From NCBI GenBank assembly GCA_963772585.1, contig CAVYXV010000004.1:248001-312000 (forward strand): DNA of 64,000 nt. The letters run 5' to 3'. Shown piece by piece: positions 45,056-53,346 of this stretch (positions within the stretch are counted from its first letter, which is position 1; each line of letters begins with the position of its first letter). The notes under the pieces were generated by a model that saw only the letters and a list, made by a program, of their open reading frames with translations, had not been told where the DNA came from and ran no database searches. The position numbers and the translations under genes are program-made. This stretch comes from CAVVXN01 sp963772585 (lineage in GTDB: Bacteria; Planctomycetota; PLA2; JAEUHO01).

Positions 45056-46677
45056 TGCGCCCCGTCGGCTTCGTCCCTCTGACCTTCGCGCTCCTCGCCT
45101 TCGTCATGGGGTCCCTCGTGTGGGCCCAGGCCTCGCCCCGGACCCGGCTCGAGGAGGAGGTTCGCGCGGGGCGGGCCTCGGCGGGCATCGAGGCGGCCCG
45201 GAAGGCGCTGGCGGCCGACCGCGCGGACGTGGACCTCGCGCGCGCCCTCCAGGACGCGCTCGCGGGGGAGGGGCGTGCCGAAGAGGCCGCAGCGATCGAG
45301 CAGGCGGTCGCTCCCGAACTCGCGCCGTACTTCCACGCGCGTCGGCTGCCTCCGGCGGAAGCGCTGGGGGCGTACGCGACCCTGGAGGAACGGGCCGACC
45401 TCGCGGCCTGGCTGGATCTCGACCGGGCCCGTGCGCTCCGGGCGGCCGGCGACGTCCGGAAGGCGGAGCGCATCCTGCGGGATCACGTGAAGGCGCACCC
45501 GAGCGCCGAGGGGTGGGAGTTGCTGGGGCTCCTCGATCTCGACCAGGGGAGTCCCTTCGGAGCCCGCCGTTCCCTGGAGAAGGCGCTGGAGCTGGACCCC
45601 GGGCGGCCGGCCGCCATCGCCGCCCTGGCCGAGGCGCTCTGGGACCCGGAGGAGCCCGGCGCATCCCGGGAGGTGATCGAGAAGGCGTTGGCGCGCCATC
45701 CGAAGAGCCCGGTGCTTCTCCTCGCGCAGATCGACGACCACCTGCGGCGAAGCGAGCTGGATGCCGCCCTCGCCGTGGCGGCGCCGCTGGCCGAGACCCG
45801 ACCGAAGGACGTGCGGGTCCTCCAGCGGCTGGCCTTCACCCAGCGGAAGGTGGAGCACCTCGAGGACGCCGAGAAGACGGCGCGCCTCCTGCTCGAACTC
45901 GATCCCGGCAACGCCCGCGGACTCCTCACGCTCGGGTTCGTGCAGGAGAAGCGCGGCGAATTCGAGGCCGCGCTGGAGCAGTACCTGGAAGCGGCGGCGC
46001 ACACCCCCGATTCCATCGAGGCGTGGGTGTCGGTCGCGTTCGTCCACGTCCTCCAGGGCAACCGCGACTACGCCGAGCGCGCCCTCGCGCACGCCTTCGA
46101 CCTGGACGACGGCGATCCGGGCGCGCACTGGGTCGCGGGTCTGATGGCCTTCTTCGACGGCGACAACCGCGAAGCGCGAAGCCACTTCAAGAAGGTCTTG
46201 AAGGAGCAGCCCGACCACCTCGGTGCGAACCGGGCGATGGGCTACGCGTTGCTCGCCGACGGCCGGAGCAAGGACGCCATCGAGCACTTCGAAACGGTCC
46301 TGCGACTCGACCCGAAGGACGCCGCCAGCGTGCGCATGACCGGTCGGGCGCTGCTCGAGATCGGCAAGGCGGACGAGGCGCTGGAGGCCTTCCACCGCGC
46401 CATCGCGCTCGACGAGAAGGATCCCTGGATCCGCTTCGATCTCGGGACTGCCCTGGAAGAGACGGGGGAGTACGACGCGGCCAAGGAGGCCTACGAGAAG
46501 GCCATCGAGCTCGACCCCACGTTCGCGTGGCCGCACCTCAACCTCGCCGAGATCCTCGAGGAGGTGGACGGCAACGGCCTCGCGGCCGTCGACCACTTCC
46601 AACGTTTCCTCGACCTCGGGGGCCCGGACCCCGGGTACGAGATCGCCCAGCGGATCAGCGCCATCAAGAACCGCTGA
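45055..46677 (+). CDS. Exported TPR repeat protein
   Basis: 540 residues from ATG 45055, overlapping the stop of the small basic protein gene (TGATG). Signal peptide (MRPVGFVPLTFALLAFVMGSLVWAQ) followed by at least ten TPR-like units through most of the length, clearest at 270-520 (for example ALEAFHRAIALDEKDPWIRF and AKEAYEKAIELDPTFAWPHL). No enzymatic domain. TPR solenoids bind peptides or assemble complexes. The coupling to the tiny basic protein suggests the two may act together outside the cytoplasm. Confidence 0.85.
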   Translation: MRPVGFVPLTFALLAFVMGSLVWAQASPRTRLEEEVRAGRASAGIEAARKALAADRADVDLARALQDALAGEGRAEEAAAIEQAVAPELAPYFHARRLPPAEALGAYATLEERADLAAWLDLDRARALRAAGDVRKAERILRDHVKAHPSAEGWELLGLLDLDQGSPFGARRSLEKALELDPGRPAAIAALAEALWDPEEPGASREVIEKALARHPKSPVLLLAQIDDHLRRSELDAALAVAAPLAETRPKDVRVLQRLAFTQRKVEHLEDAEKTARLLLELDPGNARGLLTLGFVQEKRGEFEAALEQYLEAAAHTPDSIEAWVSVAFVHVLQGNRDYAERALAHAFDLDDGDPGAHWVAGLMAFFDGDNREARSHFKKVLKEQPDHLGANRAMGYALLADGRSKDAIEHFETVLRLDPKDAASVRMTGRALLEIGKADEALEAFHRAIALDEKDPWIRFDLGTALEETGEYDAAKEAYEKAIELDPTFAWPHLNLAEILEEVDGNGLAAVDHFQRFLDLGGPDPGYEIAQRISAIKNR

Positions 46678-46781
46678 TCCTCGCTCCCCCGTGCCTACGT
46701 ACTTGCTGACACGCCCGACTCCAGTGCAGCGGTGCTCCGGCCGATAGGGAAACGCGACTTGTAGAGACGGAGACCACGGCC

Positions 46782-47225
46782 ATGCAGTCAGGGCGCAGGC
46801 GCGACAAACGCAGGGCGATCCGCATCGCCTGCTCCGCCCCCGTGCGCATCCGCACGAGGACGGGCTGGCTGGAGGTACGGGTCATCGATCTCAGCCGGGG
46901 AGGGATTCGCGTTGCCATCCCCTGCGAGCAGGTGGGGGTGGCGCAGGGAGCCGCGCTTCTCGACGTCGCGCGCCGCCTCGGCACGATCCTTCCCGAGCGG
47001 ATCGAGGCCGTCCTCGGCACGACGCCCGAGCTCCAGCGGATCCTGCACGTCGTCCGTATCGGCAAGTGCGGCCCCAACATGCGGGAGATCGAACTCGGCT
47101 GTCTCCACGATCGGCCCCTGGACGACGACGACGCCCTCACCCTCGGCGTGGTCCTGCCCCGCGAGGGCGAGTCCTGGGACCAGGCCGAGCGCCGCCACGA
47201 GACCCTCTACGGCGAACAGGCGTAG
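46782..47225 (+). CDS. PilZ domain protein (putative c-di-GMP receptor)
   Basis: 147 residues. N-terminal RRRDKRRAIRI carries the basic RxxxR pattern and DLSRGGIRV (about 35-43) matches the D/NxSxxG motif; together they form the c-di-GMP binding site of PilZ domains. The remainder forms the beta-barrel and a C-terminal helix (QAERRHETLYGEQ). No fused effector domain, so it would act by protein contact. Stands alone after a 104-base gap, with no diguanylate cyclase in the window. Confidence 0.78.
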   Translation: MQSGRRRDKRRAIRIACSAPVRIRTRTGWLEVRVIDLSRGGIRVAIPCEQVGVAQGAALLDVARRLGTILPERIEAVLGTTPELQRILHVVRIGKCGPNMREIELGCLHDRPLDDDDALTLGVVLPREGESWDQAERRHETLYGEQA

Positions 47226-47275
47226 CGCGCAGCCGGCCGGACGGTCTGCCCGCCGCTGACCCGGGCTCCCGGTCG

Positions 47276-48997
47276 TCATCCGGGCGAGGCCCTCGGCCGC
47301 GCCGCCGGGGGACGCCGCCGGGCGGGAAGAACCCCCGGTCGAACGCCGGCATCCCACCCGACAGGGTCGCCATCGAGGGCGCCCGTGACCCACCCCGATG
47401 CATCCACCTGGCGCGCCGGCCGAACGCCGACGCCATGCCCGTGCGAGGCGCCGTAGAACGCGGCGCCCTCGCCCACCCGGTCCGGGGGCGGCGTTCGCCG
47501 CGCCGGCGCCTGCCTTCGATCCCCGTGGTCGCGAGTGGCGTCCTGCCACCCACCGGCTCCGGGGACCTCACGCTCCTCGAACGCGTCGGCGACGTCGGGG
47601 CTGGGGGGGCGCCCCGTGGCGGCCCCGGTCGGGGCCCGGTGCATCGTCGCATCCTCCACCGCCGCGCTCCGCGCCCGGTCCCCCATGGGGGTTGCGGGAC
47701 GCGAAGCGCGGTCGTTCGTCGTGTCGTCGCCGGTTCGGCCCTCGCAGGCCCCGGCAGGGTCGGGCCCAGCGGAGGGGCCGGGCACTCCCGCTGCGGGCTC
47801 CGGCTTCTTCGTCGCCCCCGGCCGGTGCAGCACGTTGTGGCGAAGCGCGGGCAGCCGGCGGAGCGCGTCGGAGCGGCGCGCCCTGGCCTCCGCTTCGGCC
47901 TTCGCGGCGGTCTCCTCCCCGGCGTCGGGCGGCGCGCGCTCCGACGTCTCTTCGGCCGCCTTCCCGCCCGCCGCCTTCGGCGCACACTCGGGATGGCGTC
48001 CGCACAGGCACGTGTCCGGGCCGATGGCCAGGCCTTCCTCCCCTTGCAGCTCGCTCTTCTTCAGCGGCCGGTTCGGGAAGTCCGGGTGGTAGATCCGTCC
48101 CTCCTTGGACTCGAAGATCGGAAGCCCCCGCGCCGTCACCCCGATGATCCACAGCTCCCCCGCGTCGAACATCGTGTGGTGACGGGAGCAACCCAATCCC
48201 GTGTTCTCGATCTCCTGGCTGCCCCCTTCGCAGTTGGGCGTCACGTGCATCGACTCCAGGAAGATGTGGTTCGTACACCCCGGGACCCAGCACTGGTCCC
48301 CGTAGAAGCTCCGGCACGCCCGCTTCGTCTCCATGGGCACCGTCCGACACTTCGGACAGCACGTGCATCCCATCCGGCGCTTCCCGGGCTCCGTCCGATC
48401 CATGTCCCAGCGTTCGACGTACTCGTGCACGACCCGCTCGATCACCTCGCCCCGCGTGAGCACGCGCTTGGCCTTGCGCGACGCCAAGGTGTGCGCGCGC
48501 AGGAACTCCTCGAAGCCCTCCGGGGTCAGGTCCACGGTGAAGCGCTGGAGCCCCGTCTTCTTCCGGATCGTCTCCTCCAGGCGCGTGCGGACGTCGCGGC
48601 GGAGCTCGAGCAGGCTCTTGAAGCGATAGGCCTCCCAGTCGTCGCCCTCGTGGAGCGCCCCCTCGACCATGCCGAGCCGCCCCAGCTCCACGGCCTGCTC
48701 GAAGGAGAAGCTCCCGTCGCGGATCCGCCCCTCCAGCCAGGCGAAGCAGCCAAGCGCCACGCCGACGAAGCGGAGTTGGAACCCCCAGGAGGCGGGCAGG
48801 CCGTGGGCGGCGGCGTACTGGCCGATCGAGCCGCAGCTCTTGCGGAAGAAGGCGGCCGTCGCGTCCACCTTGGCCAGGGCCTTGGCGAGCCCCAGCGCCA
48901 TCTCCTGGACGAGGGGGGAGAGCACCTCCACGCAGCGCTCGGCCTCGGGCTGGGGCTCGTAGTGGATGCCGCGGCGATCGGTCCGGATCCAGGTCAC
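47276..48997 (-). CDS. HNH endonuclease-domain protein
   Basis: 573 residues from GTG 48997. An N-terminal helical domain (1-210) resembles the DUF222-like region found before HNH domains. The HNH site lies at about 230-290: two Cys pairs (GCTCCPKC and CWVPGC), then SMHVTPNCEGGS, IENTGLGC and SRHHTMFD giving the H-N-H triad. From about residue 340 the chain becomes Ala/Glu/Pro-rich and, after HNVLHRPGATKK, is of low complexity, so the true C-terminus may be earlier or frameshifted. HNH domains cut DNA; these stand-alone proteins are common in actinobacteria and planctomycetes, sometimes in multiple copies. Whether it is active or mobile is unknown. Confidence 0.72.
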   Translation of the reverse strand: MTWIRTDRRGIHYEPQPEAERCVEVLSPLVQEMALGLAKALAKVDATAAFFRKSCGSIGQYAAAHGLPASWGFQLRFVGVALGCFAWLEGRIRDGSFSFEQAVELGRLGMVEGALHEGDDWEAYRFKSLLELRRDVRTRLEETIRKKTGLQRFTVDLTPEGFEEFLRAHTLASRKAKRVLTRGEVIERVVHEYVERWDMDRTEPGKRRMGCTCCPKCRTVPMETKRACRSFYGDQCWVPGCTNHIFLESMHVTPNCEGGSQEIENTGLGCSRHHTMFDAGELWIIGVTARGLPIFESKEGRIYHPDFPNRPLKKSELQGEEGLAIGPDTCLCGRHPECAPKAAGGKAAEETSERAPPDAGEETAAKAEAEARARRSDALRRLPALRHNVLHRPGATKKPEPAAGVPGPSAGPDPAGACEGRTGDDTTNDRASRPATPMGDRARSAAVEDATMHRAPTGAATGRPPSPDVADAFEEREVPGAGGWQDATRDHGDRRQAPARRTPPPDRVGEGAAFYGASHGHGVGVRPARQVDASGWVTGALDGDPVGWDAGVRPGVLPARRRPPAARPRASPG

Positions 48998-49060
48998 GAA
49001 GAGAAGACTACGGTGGAGGGGGGACAGCCTGGATAGGCCTGATATATGGGCTTCTCATAC

Positions 49061-49076
49061 CGGACAGGCTTGTCCG
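49061..49076. promoter_or_regulatory. Inverted repeat CGGACA-N4-TGTCCG (operator-like)
   Basis: Perfect 6-bp arms with a 4-base spacer, 64 bases upstream of the HNH start on the divergent side. Same half-site (RGACA/TGTCY) as the pair at 49374-49411. Confidence 0.4.
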
Positions 49077-49373
49077 ATCGGCTCCTGCTCCCCCGTCCTC
49101 CCGGAGCGGGATCGCCCCCGGGCACGGCCGCCGCTCCACCCCGCTCGCCCTCCGAACCTCGCGCGGCCGACGGGCACGGCGACGGCGCCCTCGGCCCCGC
49201 TTGCCATGCGAGTCGGGTCCGGGCGCCGGCCGACCGATCGACCGCCGCCGTCGGGCCGAGGTCCTCGATGCTCGCGACGTTCCCGACAGCGGCCACGCGC
49301 ATCTCCAGGAGGCGTCCCCGCACGCGCCCGGGCCCTTCCCCGGGGGAGGGCCCCGGGAAGGGGTGGACAGGTC

Positions 49374-49411
49374 AGACAAGCTGTCTTCGTCTTCCTCAGA
49401 CGAGTTGTCTG
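49374..49411. promoter_or_regulatory. Pair of inverted repeats AGACA-N3-TGTCT and CAGAC-N5-GTCTG
   Basis: Two palindromes with centres about 24 bases apart (49374-49386 and 49397-49411), sharing the CAGAC/GTCTG half-site. The TTGTCT of the second could serve as a -35 box with TGGGAT 17 bases later, placing the operator over a promoter for the gene at 49582. Likely binding sites of a dimeric repressor; the regulator is unknown. Confidence 0.45.
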
Positions 49412-49581
49412 GGCTTGGGAGGCTCGCTGGGATGGCACGCGTGCGCGGTCGGGTGCCCGCCGCCGGCCCGGCCTACTCCCGCGCGCTCCTCGACGCCCTC
49501 GACTTCCTCGCCGGTGCGCCCGTCCGGCGCGTCCCCGCGTCCGCTTTCACGACCTTCCGCGACCTTCGAAGGAGGCTCCAG

Positions 49582-50379
49582 ATGATCCGATACGCCACCA
49601 GCGCCCCCCGACTCTCCAACGCGAGCCGAGCGGGCCTCGCCCTTCTCGCGCTCGCCCTGCTCCTGCTTGGGCCGGTGGCCGTCCGGGCGAACGAGGACGA
49701 AGAAGCGAACCCGCCCATCGTCGTGCGGTCGGCGCCGCCGGAGGGAGTGGCGCCCGCGCCTCGCCTCGTGGGCCAGGAACCCGGCGCGAAGACCGATCGG
49801 GTCGTCGTGAACGAGCGGATCGCGTACGTCGGGCCCGGCAGGGTCGCGAGCGTGCTCCAAGCGGTCCTGGGGAGCGGGGCGCCTGTCGACCGGGCTACGC
49901 ATTCCGTGGACGCGGCCGCTGCACAGCGATTTCGCGACATGGCGCCCTTGGTCTCCGCACCGACGGTCGCCCTCCTGCCCGGGACCGACGGCGTCGTCGC
50001 CGTGGGGGAGGAGCGAAGCGCCGTCACACGCTACGAAGTGGAGAAGGGCGAAGGGGAAGCCGCGAGGATCGCCGATCCGGTGATCGAGACGATCCACGAG
50101 GGTCTCCAGGTGCGGGTGAACGCGACCCCCGAAGGGGACGGCGGCCGCATCCGTACCCGTACCGAGGTCGCCTTCACGAAGCTGGTCTCTTGCGAGCAGG
50201 AGGAGATCGAGGTCGAGGGCCGCCGCGTGCAGGTCGAGCGACCGGTGGTGCGACGCTCCTCGGTCGAGGCGACGGTCTCGACGACGCCGGACCGCGATGC
50301 GTGGATCGTCGGTCCGGAGGTGGACGGGAAGATCGCCCTGGTGCTTCTCCACGCCGTCTTCGTGCCCGCGCGCAAGTGA
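49582..50379 (+). CDS. Exported hypothetical protein
   Basis: 265 residues from ATG 49582, with GGAGG 8 bases before it; upstream in-frame codons are rejected because this start gives a signal peptide (NASRAGLALLALALLLLGPVAVRA). The mature part has a short Pro-rich start, then a beta-rich domain (VVVNERIAYVGPGRVASVLQ ... DAWIVGPEVDGKIALVLLHAVFVPA). Family not recognised. It follows the region with TGTCY inverted repeats, so it may be under specific repression. Confidence 0.7.
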   Translation: MIRYATSAPRLSNASRAGLALLALALLLLGPVAVRANEDEEANPPIVVRSAPPEGVAPAPRLVGQEPGAKTDRVVVNERIAYVGPGRVASVLQAVLGSGAPVDRATHSVDAAAAQRFRDMAPLVSAPTVALLPGTDGVVAVGEERSAVTRYEVEKGEGEAARIADPVIETIHEGLQVRVNATPEGDGGRIRTRTEVAFTKLVSCEQEEIEVEGRRVQVERPVVRRSSVEATVSTTPDRDAWIVGPEVDGKIALVLLHAVFVPARK

Positions 50380-50752
50380 GCGCTCCCTTCCCGACCGCAA
50401 TCCCCCGTTCGTGAAGGACGCGGCGAGAGCCCCGTGGGAGCCGCGGTGGCCCACGCGCTCCATCCGTGGGCGACCCTCGAGCGGTCCCTCGAGGAACGGC
50501 GCGATCGGGATGGACGGCCATCCATGCGGCAAGGGCCCTGAGAGCCGTGGTGCGCGGCGACAACTACACCTGTGCAGCAACGCCGTCGTTGATGGCGGCC
50601 ACCGTGGCGGTGGGAGGGGCGAACGAGCGGGCCGGACCTCCTGCGGGGGCGAAGCCGGAGGGGCGTGGGCGGCGGCGCCCGACGACTTCGGGGTGGCGGC
50701 GGTGGAGGACGAGCGCCTTCTCCGGCACGACCGGCTTCACCGTCGGCTGGAT
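50380..50752. other. 373-base non-coding stretch before the tandem array
   Basis: No coding sequence is supported. A short plus-strand run (about 50520-50570, RAVVRGDNYTC) recalls the start of an HNH domain but loses frame at once. CCTCGAG is repeated around 50476-50496. Nothing else recognised. Confidence 0.4.
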
Positions 50753-51258
50753 GGGCTGCCGCCCCCTCCGCTCGGCCTTGGGCCTCGCTACCCCATGCGT
50801 GGGATCGCTTCGACGCCCGGAATTGGCAACGCCCCCTCCGGCCGAGAGGGGGCGCCGAAATGGTAGCGGCGGGTGGACTTGAACCACCGACCGCGTCCCT
50901 TCGGGACCCGGTCGAGGCGACGGGATCCTGTGAGGGGGCTGCCGCCCCCTCCGCTCGGCCTTGGGCCTCGCTACCCCATGCGTGGGATCGCTTCGACGCC
51001 CGGAATTGGCAACGCCCCCTCCGGCCGAGAGGGGGCGCCGAAATGGTAGCGGCGGGTGGACTTGAACCACCGACCGCGTCCCTTCGGGACCCGGTCGAGG
51101 CGACGGGATCCTGTGAGGGGGCTGCCGCCCCCTCCGCTCGGCCTTGGGCCTCGCTACCCCATGCGTGGGATCGCTTCGACGCCCGGAATTGGCAACGCCC
51201 CCTCCGGCCGAGAGGGGGCGCCGAAATGGTAGCGGCGGGTGGACTTGAACCACCGACC
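50753..51258 (-). repeat. 183-bp tandem repeat array, each unit carrying the tRNA-Met 3' end
   Basis: Units begin at 50753, 50936 and 51119 and look identical by eye. The third runs into the intact tRNA and stops matching at 51258. Each unit contains 32 bases identical to the 3' end of the tRNA (T-arm, acceptor strand and CCA; 50861-50892, 51044-51075 and, within the tRNA, 51227-51258). On the tRNA's downstream side each has a 9-bp hairpin (CGCCCCCTC/GAGGGGGCG). In the two partial units the tRNA 5' part is replaced by a stem (CGACCG...CGGTCG) and spacer. The layout resembles repeated integration or duplication at a tRNA 3'-end attachment site. No integrase gene is in the window. Confidence 0.9.
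51196..51220 (-). terminator. Hairpin just downstream of tRNA-Met (also in each repeat unit)
   Basis: CGCCCCCTC-N7-GAGGGGGCG, 6 bases after the CCA end on the minus strand. The same hairpin recurs at 51013-51037 and 50830-50854. No long U-tract follows, so Rho-independent termination is only likely. Confidence 0.5.
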
Positions 51259-51303
51259 CCACGCTTATGAAGCGTGTGCTCTGACCGACTGAGCTACGCC
51301 GCC
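51227..51303 (-). tRNA. tRNA-Met (anticodon CAT), elongator type
   Basis: 77 bases with encoded CCA. Acceptor GGCGGCG/CGCCGCT (first pair G-U), D-arm GCTC...GAGC, anticodon stem CACGC/GCGTG with loop TTCATAA, variable loop GGGTC, T-arm GGTGG-TTCAAGT-CCACC. It resembles E. coli elongator tRNA-Met; a tRNA-Ile2 (modified CAT) cannot be fully excluded. Initiator features (unpaired first base with GGG/CCC anticodon stem) are absent. Confidence 0.95.
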
Positions 51304-51316
51304 TTGTGGGGCCGCG

Positions 51317-51345
51317 ACGGTAGCCCCCGGGGTGCGGGGGGTCAA
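51317..51345 (-). promoter_or_regulatory. Sigma-70-like promoter of the tRNA gene
   Basis: On the minus strand TTGACC, 17-base spacer, TACCGT, with the -10 box ending 13 bases before the mature 5' end. Good spacing for a housekeeping tRNA promoter. Confidence 0.6.
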
Positions 51346-51436
51346 GCAGGGGGGCGGTCGCCGCGGGGGGCGCGAGGGCGTGCCCGCGCGCTCCAGCCTT
51401 CACTCCCCACGAACGGACGTTGCATCGCGCGGCCCT

Positions 51437-51618
51437 CGTGTCCGGGGCCCGGAGGACTCCAAGGAGGCGAGTCCGGCGGGCGACAGGGATCCGGTATGGC
51501 GAATCGGTCGTACGCATCTCGCGCCCGATGCCGGCGTTGCTCGTCGTCGGCGACCCTACGGGGTCGCCTCTTCCTCGCGCCTTGGCCTCGCGCCCGAGCT
51601 ACGCACCAGGACACCCCG
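51437..51618 (-). repeat. Dispersed intergenic repeat, copy 2 (inverted relative to copy 1)
   Basis: Reverse complement aligns with 5578-5760. It is flanked by two short modules (51408-51434 and 51651-51683) that recur close together at 56567-56662, so it looks nested in or fused to a second repeat type. The 406-base gap between the tRNA and the ChaN-like gene contains only the tRNA promoter and this repeat. Confidence 0.7.
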
Positions 51619-51709
51619 TGGAAGGGAAACGAGACCCGCATCGCCCCGTCGCTCCTTGACGGTCCACGACGTCGGGTTGTCCCGCCGCGCGCTTCGCGGG
51701 GAATGCAGG

Positions 51710-52726
51710 CTAGGGCTGTACGTCGGGCGGCTTCTCGTGTGGGTTCTTCGGGCGGGCGTGGGGGTTGGGGCCTGCGGGTCGGTTCGTCGTCGGCGGCGGG
51801 ACCTTCAGGACGGCGTCGCCCGTTCCGCGATCGTCCGCGGTGAAGGGAAGCGACGGGTCGTCGTCCGCTTGCATCTCCAGGATCAGGACGCGGTCGGAGG
51901 GGCGGCGTGCGCGGTACTTCGCGACCGTGCCCATGCCGCTTTGCACGTGGAAGCCGCCCACGACGAGCATCACGCGCGCGTCGGGGTGCTCCTCGCGGAA
52001 GTCGGCGATGCTCTCGGCCATCGCGTCGTCCCAGAGCGACTGGGCGCGGAAGAACTTCGCGCTCATCTCGCCTTCGCCCATCAGTTTCTCGAAGTGGTGC
52101 CAGTACTCGTTTTCGGGAGTGCTCGTTCGCTTCGGAAGCCAGGAGCGTTCCTCCTCGCTCAACGAGGCCAGGAACTTGCTGTACGGGCCGTCGTACTTGC
52201 GGTAGTCGCTGACGAGGTGGCGGGGCGCGTTCGCGGCGATGACGGGCGCGCCGTGCTCCTTCGCCCACTCGATGAGCGGACCGTGCATCCTCGCGTAGGT
52301 CGGGCCGCGGTGGGTCTGCTTGATGAACGCGTCGCGGTCGAGGTCGCCGGCGAGGTAGGCGTCGAGGGCCTTCTGCTGGTCCGCCTCGAGGAACTCCATG
52401 GCCAGCGCGACCGGTCGATCGCCGCTCCCCAACGTCTCGAGGAGTTCCTTCTCGTAGCGGGCGGCGACGGCGTCGTCGTGGATCTCACCGAACACGACGA
52501 GGTCGGCGTCCGCGGCGCGACCGGTGAAGTCGTCGAGCGTGACGGGACGCCCGGTCCTGCCGTCGTAGAGCGCTTCGTCGCGCGGCGCGGCGGGCACGGC
52601 GGGGGTGGGCCTTTCCACCGGGGTCGGCGGCCGCCGCACGACCGTCGTCCGGGGTCGGGCGTAGGTGACGCAGCCCCCGAGCACGACGGCGGCGGCGGAG
52701 AGCAGGAGGAGAGTGTATGCGCGCAT
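51710..52726 (-). CDS. ChaN-like (haem-binding uptake, Tiki superfamily) lipoprotein
   Basis: 338 residues from ATG 52726, giving a lipoprotein signal with lipobox LGGC (Cys about 19). Linker rich in Pro/Arg, then a ChaN/DUF399 domain (about 55-290): VVFGEIHDDAVAARY (GExHD motif), LAMEFLEADQQ, IAANAPRH and GGFHVQSGMG with a conserved His. ChaN of Campylobacter binds haem and is iron-regulated; the same superfamily includes Tiki proteases, so enzymatic activity is possible. A Pro/Asn-rich C-terminal tail follows. Outer-membrane anchored by prediction. No haem transporter genes nearby. Confidence 0.82.
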   Translation of the reverse strand: MRAYTLLLLSAAAVVLGGCVTYARPRTTVVRRPPTPVERPTPAVPAAPRDEALYDGRTGRPVTLDDFTGRAADADLVVFGEIHDDAVAARYEKELLETLGSGDRPVALAMEFLEADQQKALDAYLAGDLDRDAFIKQTHRGPTYARMHGPLIEWAKEHGAPVIAANAPRHLVSDYRKYDGPYSKFLASLSEEERSWLPKRTSTPENEYWHHFEKLMGEGEMSAKFFRAQSLWDDAMAESIADFREEHPDARVMLVVGGFHVQSGMGTVAKYRARRPSDRVLILEMQADDDPSLPFTADDRGTGDAVLKVPPPTTNRPAGPNPHARPKNPHEKPPDVQP

Positions 52727-52836
52727 GGGCCGAGGATCGCAGGCGACGGCCGCCATGGCCAGCTTGCCGGGAGCCGGGCCCGGCACGGTGGGCGCTGCCC
52801 CGCGCCCGCGCCAGAGGCCCGATCTATGCTCTCGAC

Positions 52837-53328
52837 GTGAGTTCCCTCGCGCTCATCGACGCCTACAACGTCATGTTCCGCCGCTGGGGATCCGTGCCCG
52901 AGGATCGGGACGCGTCACGAACACGTCTCCTGCGCGAGACGGCCGCCGCGCTCGGGCGTTCGCCGCGGGCCGACCGGGCCCACCTGGTCTTCGACACGTG
53001 GCAGGGGGCGGCCCGCGCGGGCCTGCGCGGCCGCGATGGGCGGGTGTCCTGGCACTACGCGCACGGCTCCGCCGACGAGGCGATCCTCGACCACCTGCGC
53101 GGGCACGAAGGCCGGCCCCACGGCGCGCGCCTCCTCGTGGTCACCGACGACCGGGAACTGGCCGGACGCGCGCGCCAGTTGGGCGCACGGACGATCGGCG
53201 TCGTCGCGTTCTACGCGGACACGGGCGATCGACCCTCCCCACGCCGTCGCGGCGTGATCCTCGACGGCCCCCCGTTCACCGCGCGGGACTTCGACCTGCC
53301 GGACGGCCCGATCGATCTCACCGAGTGA
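52837..53328 (+). CDS. NYN/YacP-like putative ribonuclease
   Basis: 163 residues from GTG 52837; an ATG at 52826 is out of frame. PIN-like NYN fold: the start SSLALIDAYNVMF with an acidic residue, LVFDTWQGA, SADEAILDHL with acidic pair, and LLVVTDDRELAGRARQLGA. The distribution of Asp residues fits a metal-dependent nuclease of the YacP (Rae1) group, which acts on mRNA on ribosomes in Bacillus; a similar job is only inferred. It converges on tryptophanase across 18 bases. Confidence 0.75.
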   Translation: MSSLALIDAYNVMFRRWGSVPEDRDASRTRLLRETAAALGRSPRADRAHLVFDTWQGAARAGLRGRDGRVSWHYAHGSADEAILDHLRGHEGRPHGARLLVVTDDRELAGRARQLGARTIGVVAFYADTGDRPSPRRRGVILDGPPFTARDFDLPDGPIDLTE

Positions 53329-53346
53329 TCCGGCGGGGGGCCGGGA

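Larger units (their letters stand above)
48998..49581. other. 584-base divergent control region
   Basis: Between the HNH gene (minus) and an exported-protein gene (plus). It contains three RGACA...TGTCY inverted repeats (listed separately), an AT-richer patch at about 49040-49060 that could hold the HNH promoter (CATATATC on the minus strand), and a long near-perfect GC hairpin at about 49330-49356 (GGGCCCTTCCCC...GGGGAGGGCCC). Plus-strand frames here are open but lack a credible start signal, so no gene is called. Confidence 0.5.

Noticed and set aside
50466..50882. Short plus-strand frame with an HNH-like start (RAVVRGDNYTC)
   Set aside because: The similarity ends after the first cysteine and no frame gives the rest of an HNH motif; at most a remnant.
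50861..51075. Two additional tRNA genes within the repeat array
   Set aside because: Only the T-arm and 3' acceptor strand are present; no D-arm, anticodon arm or matching 5' acceptor was found.
50753..51258. CRISPR array
   Set aside because: Units are 183 bases and contiguous with no variable spacers; they contain tRNA sequence.
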